From assembly GCA_964017045.1 (NCBI GenBank), contig OZ024808.1:25885896-25949895 (forward strand): a stretch of DNA of 64,000 nt, in the 5' to 3' direction. Source of the DNA: Omphiscola glabra (Eukaryota; Mollusca; Gastropoda; Lymnaeidae). Shown here one piece after another: positions 40,863 to 50,718 of this stretch (position 1 is the first letter of the stretch; each line of letters begins with the position of its first letter). Under the pieces are notes generated by a model. That model was not told where the DNA came from and did not search any database. It saw nothing but the letters and a program-made list of their open reading frames with translations. The translations under genes and the position numbers were made by a program.

Positions 40863-43800
40863 GTTGTAATTCCCAGAAATGAAATACACTTAACACAGTT
40901 GTGTTGTTCACCAAATCATCTCTCTATTCCCATTGCGAAATATCAACAATCCAAGTGTCCAGGGAATGTTCATCCTCATCCAATTGCCTGGTGTACACAT
41001 TGTATGACTCATGATGTCATAACATGCACGCGATGTCTTCATTTGGGGGTGGGGGTGTTGGTTCTCCAGATCAAACTGTTATCCTGTTTGATAACATACA
41101 TATACAAATGTCCTGTTATCCCCTAGTCCTAGCCTCACAACAGGACACGTTCGTCCCTGGCCACTGGTGTGAGCCATAGAGCCCTACACAGCCGGGTTCA
41201 GAGGTCAGACAATTCTATCGATCCAAGAATTTTGGCAACACATGGCTAACTAACAAAGTCCCGCTATAAAAACAGCTTAGACTAGAAGCTCTGAATACCT
41301 CACACACTTTTGTTTGATCAATGACTTGTGTATTATTACGGACCGTTATGAATTAAGAATTTAATCTCTTAATTTTAGACTAGGCTCGTTCTAGAAACGG
41401 TCCATAATAAAGGACGATACCAACGTTTAAAAATAATAACAAATATAACGACAATCAAGGCCAGAGCTAATTACAATTAATAACTTTTTAAATTTGTGAA
41501 CTTCAAGTAAATAATAACAGCAAGAGAAATATTATTAAAATTATAAACTTACAGATTTTCTGGTACCGGTACTATATATAAAAATACAATGAGCACAAAA
41601 TTGTATGAGGAAATAGAAAACTCTACACACAACAAAGTATGAAATAGCATATCTCGTGATCAAAACACAAATCTCTCCCCCTCTCTATCGGTCAGCCCTT
41701 TTATAGGCATTTCCTACTAAGGTCTCTCGAACCACCTAACACATTGTTTTGCCTTCCCGTTTTATCCAGAATCTTCTATTATTTTCGACAGTTCCCCTGA
41801 CTAGAATTTATGTTGTAAATAAGGTTTTTCTAGCCACACTTCAAAGGCGGTCACGAGAGTTCACGAGAGGTCATGCACGTGGGACGCGAGATAGGTGTGC
41901 TAAGAACACGTCATCCTTCATAACAGTATTCTTAAGAGTCTTACCGTAAGTTAGTAAAATAAATAAAATAAAACCAGGTCATAACAGGACTTAACGATAC
42001 TTTGAAATTATCTCTTATCTAGTACAGCCGGCTCTTCGTTCCCCATTTTTTCTCTTAAATTTGCCACACTGGCCTCTTAGATACTACCTTGATCAACTGT
42101 ACAATATAATACAAAAATAATACCCTTATCCCAGAATACAACATGAAATAAATGTGAGGGCGGGACGTTAATAAAGGGAAGGGGAAATAAAGGTGTCTTT
42201 CAAATATGTTCAAGGGTTTGTCATTTAATGGCGGAAATATATTAATAGAACATCCGGGGATTCCGTTTGGCCAATCTCTCAACAGCTGTTAGGCACTTCT
42301 ACGTTAATGTTAGTCAGGAAAGCGGGGCTTAACCTAGGCTAAAACTTGCTTGCAACTATATTTTAAGAACAATTTGTACATGTATGCTGAAATACATTGT
42401 TAGCCGACATGTTTTACGAAAACATTGTCTAAAAATAGTAACATTACACAGTGCGCTGTGACGTCTTCCGGTCTGTGAAATGACAAACCTTATTGAACGG
42501 AACAAGGCCTAAGGAAAATGAAGCCGAAGAAGAGGACTCTGGCAAAATCCTTATAAGTCTTACCAAGGGTTGTGCGAACGAGGGTGAATCGTGCACCCGC
42601 CTCAGGCGCCATCTTCAGAGGGCGCCAAAATCGTCATATATATATAATATATATATATGTATATTTGGCGTGGGGAAGATGATGCGTCGATGCTCTTGCT
42701 TGTTTCTGCCCTAACTCTTATTCACAACACTTCTATACGCTTAGAATAAGTCAGTCGTTGCGTCCCGTCTCAAGCCTCATTAAACCACCGACCACATTAC
42801 TCGTCCATGATTAGAATTTTTCAACATTGCCGCAGCTCATGATGTTGACAGTGTTGGACTGGGATTGACCATGAATTCAGATAAGATATAAAGATATAGA
42901 TATATTTTTCCTGATCTTTAATCAACAGAGAATCTGGAAGCAGAAAATTCTGCATTGTACCAACCAGGTCTAACTCTTCTTTGAGTCCACAGCTTTTGTT
43001 ATTTATCGATCAGCTGTACGTCATTGTGTGCAGCCAGAATCAAATATCGTGTCCCCCCGCCCCCAATCTTTGATTTTCGTACCCTAAATCCTCTATTCAG
43101 TCAGAGGATCGTTGAGACTTAACCAATGAGACAATAAAGGTTGTAGGTTGTAGGTTGTAGGTCAGCTGCCGTTCAAAGCCATTCTCCAATAGCCAATGTT
43201 TGAAAGGCCAGGTCACAAGCAGCACATCTGTCGGAGCAGGTCCTTGTAGGTTAGGAATGTGTTGTCTTTAGAACTGTATGATCGATTCAAATGGCTTGAC
43301 AAGCTGTTTCTCAAATCACGTTCCGAACAGCCGTGCGTCATGCTGTTCTGCTGTTCATAAATCCACCGACGGACCGCAATTGTTCACAGATCCACTGAGG
43401 AACCACTGATGTTCACAGATCCACCGACGGACCGCTGCTGTTCATAGATCGCAGGGTTTTGGTAGAAACTCGCTCCACTCCATACCCCCTATGTTTGTTT
43501 AACACTGTTTAAAAGGTCACAGCAACAATGATTTAATGTTCATGATATTTTAGATATAGCTATGCCATAACTAATACAGAATGTTATTATATGTCATGTT
43601 AGTATTATAATTTAAAAATAAAATAAAAATTCCCTTTCTAATTAAAAAAATAATTAAATCATTGGGGGGGGGGGGGATCTGGACCCTTCCACCTTCTTCC
43701 CAACCATCTGAATGCTGGTTCTCAATAAACCTAACCTGAACCCTAAATATCCCTAAATCCTAATCTGAACCCTAATTCACGGCAACTTTAATAAACACGC

Positions 43801-43890
43801 AAATGACGTCAATGCATCTCTTCTTTGCATTGACCGCAGCGTCTCCCAAACTTTCAAGTTGTGCTGACCTGTTGGCAAGTTTCCAAATTG
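40863..43890. other. stretch without recognised gene
   Basis: Mixed unique sequence. Noted items are a (TA)n run at about 42636-42664, GGTTGTA repeated three times near 43139-43160, and a degenerate repeat of GATCCACCGACGGACCGC near 43361-43450. Open frames here have no family motif. Confidence 0.4.
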
Positions 43891-43899
43891 CACTAAGGA

Positions 43900-43965
43900 T
43901 CGGTGCCACACCAGAGACCGGTGCCACACCAGGGACCGGTGCCACACCAAGGACCGGTGCCACAT
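43900..43965. repeat. 18-bp minisatellite, about 4 copies
   Basis: Units of CCGGTGCCACACCAGGGA. The short Gly/Pro/Thr or Val/Ala/Pro frames over it are repeat artefacts. Confidence 0.85.
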
Positions 43966-44161
43966 TTATTAATTATATTTTCTTTACCGTTTAACCATAA
44001 ATATGTATGTTGTGCGGAGAGGCAAGGAACTGCCTTGTTTGAGATCACCTCCCATGGCATCACAGCGTGCGCTCTAGAAGCTTGATTTCATCCCTTGTTA
44101 AAAAGGATAGAGAGAGGGAGGTAGTGAGGGGAATAGAGAAAGAGAGGGGGCGAGTGAGGGA

Positions 44162-44335
44162 CAGTGGCGTAGCGAGCTTAACTCGCGCCCGTGGCACAAT
44201 ATCTTTTTAGCGCCCCCAATACCTTTTAGCGCCCCCCATTCGAAAACCATACAATATTATAGTAAAATGTACCACTTGGCGCCCCTTTGTGAGTAGCGCC
44301 CGGGGCATGATGCCCCCCCCCTCACTACGCCACTG
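44162..44335. mobile_element. hAT-type MITE, copy 4 (174 bp)
   Basis: Opens CAGTGGCGTAGCGAGC and ends CTCACTACGCCACTG. The 8-bp target duplication GTGAGGGA is exact (44154-44161 and 44336-44343). Same orientation as copy 2; it shares the doubled CTTTTTAGCGCCCCC segment. Confidence 0.93.
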
Positions 44336-44739
44336 GTGAGGGAGAGAGACAGAGAGAAAAAAGATATTTAAATGGACATTGTGATATGTCTCAACACTCT
44401 CCCCTCCCTAAGCAAGTGACGTCATGAAACTAGTGCCCATTTACCTGTTTGTCACTTGGTCCATGCTACACCACAGCTGACTTTAGACCTGTTAAAAAAA
44501 ACGAAGATTGAGCTAAAGTCAACAATGACATGCACAATCATATCTCTGTGATTGCCAATAATTAATTACTGAGTTGTACTAAAACGTTAGTTAAAAATAT
44601 ATCAGCTATTGGGAATAGAATCACATATTGTAAAAAAAAAACAAAAAACAGATGTTGTATTAGAATCAAATATTGTAATAAAATGAGATATCAGGAGTGC
44701 AATGGTGATGTAAAGTCATGGATGTCTCTCAGCAAGTTG

Positions 44740-45675
44740 AAGCTGAACGATGACAAAACCTAAGCACTCCTTATTCACAATCATGAATCATCCTCTAACT
44801 CAGCGCTCAGCAGGTACCTCTTATATAGAGTACACATCCTCTGCTAGGAATCTTGGTTACATTCTTTCTGACAACAGGTCTCTCAATAATCATACTATTT
44901 CTCAGAGATGTTGCTCTGTGAACAGATCAGCTCCATCCGCCACTACCTCACAGTTAGCGCAACAAAAACTCTAGTCTTTGCTCTCGTTCTCCCTCGTCTT
45001 GAACATTGTAACTCTCTTCTGTCAGGTTCACCAAAACATTTCATAGAAAAACTGCAGAAAGTTCAAAACTCAGCTGCTATGTTAGTTCTAGAGGCAAAGA
45101 AACGTGATCCCGTCACTCCACTACTTCACTCCCTGCATGGGCTCCCTATACAGGCATGCATTGATTACAAGCTGTCTGTTCTCTGTCACAACTTTTTCTC
45201 TGGTTCCTGCCCGCCCTATCTTACTGAACTTCTTTTCGCCTATTCGCCCCTCCGAAAGCTTCATACCACCGCAGACACGCGTATTCTTTCTGTTCCCAGA
45301 ACACGCACTAAACCATACGGTGAACGATCTTTCTCTTTCTGTGCCCCAAAACAATGAATTCTCTCCCTCTACACATCCGCAATATAACGACCATCCCAGC
45401 CTTCAAAACTGCCCTCAAGACCCATCTCTTCAAACTGTACTATACCGACTCATTTTCACTCCCCTTTAACTGATAAACAACGTTCGAATCTGCTAGGTGC
45501 TGTCCATGGCTAGACAGGGGTAGATAGTACTTTGGTGGTGAGGTCAAGCATTTTAACCTATTATTGTTTTTAAATGCACAATTTTCTGTAATTGGTAATT
45601 TTTATGTGAAGCGCAGTGAGCCTAGTCCTAGGCTGGGGTACTGCGCTATATAGAAACCAACTTATAACAATAATA
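44740..45675 (+). pseudogene. 3' part of a CR1/Jockey-like LINE
   Basis: Coding debris runs in three successive plus frames. 44750-44905 has YTSSARNLGYILSD. 44908-45354 has LVFALVLPRLEHCNSLLSG, LQKVQNSAAMLVL, DPVTPLLHSLHGLPI and TRTKPYGERSFSFCAPKQ. After a one-base loss near 45355 the frame continues NSLPLHIRNITTIPAFKTAL. The order is that of the LINE C-terminal region downstream of the polymerase. The 3' end has GTACTGCGCTATATAGAAAC and ATAATAATATT, the typical tail of this LINE group. The copy is 5'-truncated and frameshifted. Confidence 0.88.
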
Positions 45676-45714
45676 ATATTGGTTCATATTGATCATTCAT
45701 GATGACCTACTTAC

Positions 45715-45862
45715 ATAAGACCCCAGGGCGCCATGACACTCCTTGAAATACTCTGTACGCGTCACAGGAGGGTGACTGGGGTTGGTTACCGTGGTCTGCA
45801 CAACTTTGTTAGAGCCACTGGCATCTCTATACGTGTACCAGCGGACTGTCCTGTGTTCATAG
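45715..45862 (-). CDS. exon of unrecognised product (third of three)
   Basis: Acceptor TTCACAG at 45863-45869 and donor GTAAGT at 45709-45714 enclose 148 bp. It enters in phase 2, leaves in phase 0, and has no stop. It encodes YEHRTVRWYTYRDASGSN and a Thr/Val/Pro-rich end (VTNPSHPPVTRTEYFKECHG). The upstream exon at 46547-46649 ends in exactly the needed phase, and the CAP exon at 35062-35135 begins in phase 0, so it could feed into the GAPR-1-like exons. No family recognised; the sequence looks coding by composition and lacks repeats. Confidence 0.65.
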
Positions 45863-45904
45863 CTGTGAACGAGACCAGGCAATTAGTACACTTCATATTT
45901 TTAT

Positions 45905-46078
45905 AGCAATACTTCCTCCCCCTCCCACCCTCTCTCTCTCTCTGTCTCTCTCTCACTTTCTCTCTACCTTTCTATTTCCCTCTTTCTTGCGTTCTCTCTC
46001 TCTTTCTTTTTCTGTCTCTCTCTCCCCTCTCTCTCTCACTGTCTGTCTCTTTCTCTCCCGCACACTTTCTCTTTAACA
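45905..46078. repeat. CT-rich simple repeat
   Basis: Imperfect (TCTC)n with CCC and TTT interruptions. It is on the 5' side of the 45715-45862 exon, but its minus strand is purine-rich, so it is not a polypyrimidine tract for that exon. Confidence 0.85.
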
Positions 46079-46333
46079 CAGACTTATTCACACGGTCAAA
46101 CAAACCAAAACATAAGCACACACACACAAACACATAACTAGTTATAGATTGACGTGTTAAAGGGTATAGTTATTTGTGTAATTTCTTATTGTAAGTAATT
46201 CAATTGCATAACTATTACACTCTGCCTAACATTGTATAAAAAATCCAATTCTTAATCAATTCACGCGTTTTTAACATTATGTTAGTATCCCTCTCCCCTA
46301 GCCCACCCCCTCATTTCTTCACATGCTCTACAG

Positions 46334-46520
46334 CAGCGGTTCTCAACCTGTGTTTCGCGATCCCTTTAGGGTTTGAACGACTATTACACAAGGGTCGCCT
46401 AAGACCATAAGAAAACAGAAATTTATGAAGTTGCAACCAAAATAATGTTATGTTTGGGGGTCAGCACAACATGAGGAACTCTATTAATTGGTTGCGGAAT
46501 TAGAAAGTTTGAGTATCACT
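46334..46520 (+). mobile_element. SPIN-like non-autonomous hAT element
   Basis: Starts CAGCGGTTCTCAACCTGTG and continues with CGCGATCCCTTTAGGG, AAGGGTCGCCTAAGACCAT, GGGGGTCAGCACAACATGAG and AACTCTATTAATTGGTTGCG, ending at GAGTATCACT. This order of blocks matches what I remember of SPIN/OposCharlie-type hAT MITEs known from vertebrates and from a pond snail and a triatomine bug by horizontal transfer. The right terminus is decayed (expected mirror of CAGCGGTTCTC), and I could not define the target duplication. Identification is from memory. Confidence 0.7.
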
Positions 46521-46546
46521 TGTCAACAACAATCGCCAATACGTAC

Positions 46547-46649
46547 CCCTCTACGAACCCATAATGCCCCTTCCGGAAGTCGGGTCTGAGAGGAGGTGGG
46601 CTAATGTAAGGTTCCATGTCAGGGTCAATCTTCTCGGCCTCCACAAGGG
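46547..46649 (-). CDS. exon of unrecognised product (second of three)
   Basis: 103 bp between acceptor TTCCGCAG and donor GTACGT; phase 1 in, phase 2 out, no stop. It encodes EAEKIDPDMEPYISPPPLRP followed by DFRKGHYGFVEG. It joins in phase to the exon upstream (48387-48497) and downstream (45715-45862). No family recognised. The acceptor is duplicated in the minisatellite that begins at the exon border. Confidence 0.65.
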
Positions 46650-46955
46650 CTGCGGAAGGGAGACGACAGAGAATAAGTAAGGTTGACTACGGAAGGGAGA
46701 CGACAGAGAATACGTAAGGTTGACTACGAAAGGGAGACGACAGAGAATAAGTAAGGTTGAATACGAAAGGGAGACGACAGAGAATAGGTAAGGTTGACTA
46801 CGGAAGGGAGACGACAGAGAATAAGTAAGGTTGACTACGGAAGGGAGACGACAGAGAATAAGTAAGATTGACTACGAAAGGGAGACGACAGAGAATAAGT
46901 AAGGTTGACTACGAAAGGGAGACGACAGAGACTAAGTAAGGTTGAATACGTCAAC
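46650..46955. repeat. 37-bp minisatellite carrying a splice acceptor
   Basis: Eight units of AAGGTTGACTACGGAAGGGA plus GACGACAGAGAATAAGT. On the minus strand each unit contains TCTGTCGTCTCCCTTCCGTAG or a close variant, matching the true acceptor of the adjacent exon (...CCCTTCCGCAG). Every copy therefore brings a pyrimidine tract, and several also bring the AG. Confidence 0.93.
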
Positions 46956-47009
46956 AGTCTTCTTTTAAAGAAATGAGGGCTGACAGCTCTTCGCATGGCA
47001 TACTCCATC

Positions 47010-47048
47010 TTACACACATACACACACACACACACACACACGCACAAG
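47010..47048. repeat. (CA)n microsatellite
   Basis: ACACATACACACACACAC run of about 40 bp with an interruption; not associated with a gene. Confidence 0.95.
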
Positions 47049-47177
47049 CACACGCACATATCAAGTTGGCCTATCTTAACATATGCACATATGCATAAAC
47101 ACAATGGCCCTTACTTGTTGACAGGACAATAAGCTAACTAAGGCCCACAGTCCCGTGTCTGATCAAATCACACAGCA

Positions 47178-48060
47178 TGTGTAATTACATGTGTCATTAC
47201 ATGTGTCATTACATGTGTCATTACACGTGTCATAAAATGTATCATTTCACTTGTCATTACATGTGTCATTACACGTGTCATAAAATGTGTCATTACATGT
47301 GTCATTACACGTGTCATTACACGTGTCATTACACGTGCCATTACATGTGTCATTACATGTGTCATTACACGTGTCATTACACGTGTCATTACACGTGTCA
47401 TAAAATGTCTCATTTCACTTGTCATTACATGTGTCATTACATGTGCCATTACACGTGTCATTACACGTGTCATTACACGTGTCATAAAATGTCTCATTTC
47501 ACTTGTCATTACATGTGTCATTACATGTGTCATTACACGTGTCATTACATGTGTCATTACACGTGTCATAAAATGTCTCATTTCACTTGTCATTACATGT
47601 GTCATTACACGTGTCATAAAATGTCTCATTTCACTTGTCATTACATGTGTCATTATACGTGTCATAAAATGTCTCATTTCACTTGTCATTACATGTGTCA
47701 TTACACGTGTCATAAAATGTCTCATTTCACTTGTCATTACATGTGTCATTACACGTGTCATAAAATGTCTCATTTCACTTGTCATTACATGTGTCATTAT
47801 ACGTGTCATAAAATGTCTCATTTCACTTGTCATTACATGTGTCATTACACGTGTCATAAAATGTCTCATTTCAATTATCATTACATGTGTCATTATACGT
47901 GTCATAAAATGTCTCATTTCACTTGTCATTACATGTGTCATTACATGTGTCATTACATGTGTCATTACACGAGTCATTCCATGTGTCATTACACGTGTCA
48001 TAAAATGTCTCATTTCACTTGTCATTACATGTGTAATTACATGTGTTATTACACGCGTCA
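47178..48060. repeat. 12-bp satellite with 48-bp higher-order unit
   Basis: About 73 units of GTGTCATTACAC. In the middle they are organised as a repeated quartet: GTGTCATTACAC, GTGTCATAAAAT, GTCTCATTTCAC, TTGTCATTACAT. The unit length keeps frames of about 290 codons open on both strands (Met-Thr-His-Val and Cys-His-Tyr repeats); not genes. Confidence 0.95.
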
Positions 48061-48386
48061 GTGAAAATTTGCTGTTCTTATTTGAGTGGAAATAAAAATT
48101 TAAGGATTGTTTAATTAGAATAACAAGAAATCCAAAATATGATTATGAATATATATTACAATAATGTGAGGACCGTGAAGATGCATTGCGACTGAAATAA
48201 ACAAACAAAAACATCACGCATAACAACATGGAGTCCAAACTATTGTCATTTTTTGTTTCGCTATCTTTGAATGTCAATGTAAATATGTTTGCTGGAGCAT
48301 TTTGACTTTGCGCACTCTGACTTTGCGCACCTGCCACGCGTATTGTATTTTCAATGTATAAAATCTCTGGAGTACTAGGCACTTAC

Positions 48387-48497
48387 CGAAGTAGCGCTGG
48401 AAGTTCTTTCTGTTCTCAGCATTGTGGACCCACCCCCTGGCTGTGTGCTGACTGGGGGGCTGCGTCCAGCTCATGACTGACCCACAGACCCGACCGG
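48387..48497 (-). CDS. exon of unrecognised product (first of three)
   Basis: 111 bp between acceptor GATTTCAG and donor GTAAGT; phase 1 in and phase 1 out. It encodes AGRVCGSVMSWTQPPSQHTA and RGWVHNAENRKNFQRYFG. It fits in phase to a GTGAGT donor within the last exon of the upstream CAP domain (at 50709-50714) and to the exon at 46547-46649. No family recognised. Alternatively it opens a separate gene: a frame with an ATG extends upstream from 48555. Confidence 0.6.
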
Positions 48498-48899
48498 CTG
48501 AAATCGCTGGAGTCTTGGCGGAGGTCAAGACGCACGACAACAAGTAAGACAACAATCACGAAGACGGGGGACGATGGTGCAATGCGATGTGCAGAGTGGT
48601 GGTAAATGGTGCAATGTTTACAGAACGGTGTTAAATGGTGCAACACGTGTATGTCGGTCAGCGGTGTGAAATTCAACGCCTTACAAACAGTATTGTGAAG
48701 ACGGATTCGAGTGGTTTCGTTCTTTGTGTGTGGAAGTTTGGCGCGTACTGGTTTTTTGGAGTCTTCAATCTTTATTGAATACCCGATGAAGTGTTTTAAA
48801 GATGTCAAGGAACTTAGCAATCCCTACCATAAAAGTTTTTCTCAGAAATCCTCAGAAGTAAATTTTTAGAAAAATATTTTTTTTCATATTACTATTCTA

Positions 48900-49300
48900 A
48901 TGACCAAACCGCGTTAACTACCGCAGATTTATTTCAAAGACTATTTCAGACAAAAAAAAAAAAAAAAAAAGAAAATATTACGCCCCAAAAGCACTTGCGA
49001 TATTAAAAAAACTCTCCTTTAGCGCAGTTATCGGGAACGTTATTTCGTGAAATAAATGCCATCATATATTCTTCATCTTGCACTTGAAATACAGAAAAAA
49101 AACTGATTTTTTTTAAGCTGGGGCTGAAAATTTGATAGAAATTTTGTCATCGGAAACAACTCTATGTGACATTTTCATCTCGATAGGTTGACGGTAAGTG
49201 GGTCAATTAGTCGTCCGAAAATTTTGCCCTTACACACAAACGCAAAGTAAATATAAAGTATAAAGGATTTAAGAAAATTATTTCTTCTTCTTCTATATGT
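48900..49300. other. AT-rich stretch without gene
   Basis: Poly-A (48952-48970) and scattered A/T runs. No exon recognised. Confidence 0.4.
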
Positions 49301-49309
49301 TAAAGGCCC

Positions 49310-50060
49310 ACGATCAATTTATTGATCATTCTGGCTCCTGTGCATGTGGAGGGTATTTGCAATGTCTCGGTGCCTGGTGTTGATGAGGATATTTCACTGG
49401 TTGCAAGGGCTACTTAGTGAGGGTATCAGGAACTTGGGGGTTGGAAGGCCTGAGGCAATAGACGCAAATGAGTCAAGTGTTGTCACCTCAACTGTTCCTT
49501 TTGGAAGCTTGTGCCAGTCTCTGATTGTCTTTGTCAGGAATGAGCAGTTCCTATACTGGCTTCTCGCTGGTATGAGCCAGAGCTGCCTGTCATGGCCTCG
49601 TCGCTGTCTATGGGGGAGAGAGACGAGTTTCTGTTTAATGCCAGAGCAGTGGACTAGTCCATTATTTATCTTGTAAATCATGGAGAGCCTGGATAGTCGT
49701 CGTCGTTCCTCTAATAGTGACCAGCCCAGTGTTCCCAGCGTGCTGCCAACACTAGAGATATTCCTGTAGCGGTTCAGGACAAAGCGATGCTGATCTGGGT
49801 AAATGGGTCCCAGACTGAAGATGCATAATCTAAAAGCGGCCGGACAAAGGCTTTATGGGTTCTTTCTTTCACACTGGAGTTACTGATCTTTAGATTACGC
49901 CTTAAGAACCCCAGGGTCTTGTTTGCCTAGTTGCACACATTGTTAATAGGCTCGTCCCAGCGGACCACCCTTTTTAATGGTAACACCCAGGTACCTTACG
50001 GAGTAAGCTGGCTCAAGTAAAAGGCCATGCAGTTCATAGTGGTAGTGTAGTTGTATCTTT
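49310..50060 (-). pseudogene. LINE C-terminal fragment
   Basis: The minus frame at 49394-49681 encodes MIYKINNGLVHC, then SQYRNCSFLTKTIRDWHKLP and VTTLDSFASIA, the standard end of a Jockey/CR1-type ORF2. Further upstream (49690-50050) decayed pieces of the same region can be read in shifted frames. It is the same broad group as the copy at 24850-25760. Confidence 0.75.
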
Positions 50061-50272
50061 GCATAATTATGTATGAGTAGCATCTAATGTTTTTGTCTCA
50101 TTAATGGGGATGGAAGGGGGGTGGGTTACTCATTTGCAACCTGAATTTAAAAAACAACAACACAACACAACACTCTTATAGTAAAAATCTTGCAGTTTAT
50201 GACCATGTTTTCTTATTTAAAAAACTTCACATGATAATAATGTCCATTTCATTGACTTCAGATGGCAAGGAA

Positions 50273-50400
50273 GACAGATGTAGGAAGACAGATGTAGGAA
50301 GACAGATGTAGGAAGACAGATGTAGGAAGACAGATGTAGGAAGACAGATGTAGGAAGACAGATGTAGGAAGACAGATGTAGGAAGACAGATGTAGGAAGC
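50273..50400. repeat. 14-bp minisatellite, 9 copies
   Basis: Perfect units of GACAGATGTAGGAA. Frames over it are artefacts. Confidence 0.95.
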
Positions 50401-50614
50401 ATTGTAGACTCTGATGTTGTTTCTAGCTAACATAGTTTTAAATAAAATCTTTTCAATGTTCAGGCGGACTTCCATCTTGACAAAGTTATTTTTTTATAAT
50501 AGAGTCATTATTTGATGTAGTATATATCGATGTTTCATTGTCGCTCTTATCTTCATCTCTTATCTTCATCTCTTATATTTGTTGATCCTTCCCCATTGTA
50601 AGTCGCCATCACGT

Positions 50615-50718
50615 GACATCGTCATATATCATGAACCGGCAGGACATTGGAGATGAACTCACCCATGACATCGTCATATATCATGAACCGGCAGGACATT
50701 GGAGATGAACTCACCCAT
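50615..50718. repeat. 52-bp tandem duplication at the end of a CAP exon
   Basis: Two exact copies (50615-50666 and 50667-50718) of a segment that contains the end of the upstream CAP exon. It includes the residues EFISNVLPVHDI, the stop codon and a GTGAGT donor-like site. Only the copy nearer the exon is needed to code. Confidence 0.93.

Noticed and set aside
45863..46078. CT-rich tract as a polypyrimidine tract for the 45.7-kb exon
   Set aside because: The gene is on the minus strand, where this sequence is GA-rich.
47168..48064. Frames of 285 and 295 codons with Met-Thr-His-Val and Cys-His-Tyr repeats
   Set aside because: They are translations of a 12-bp satellite on both strands.
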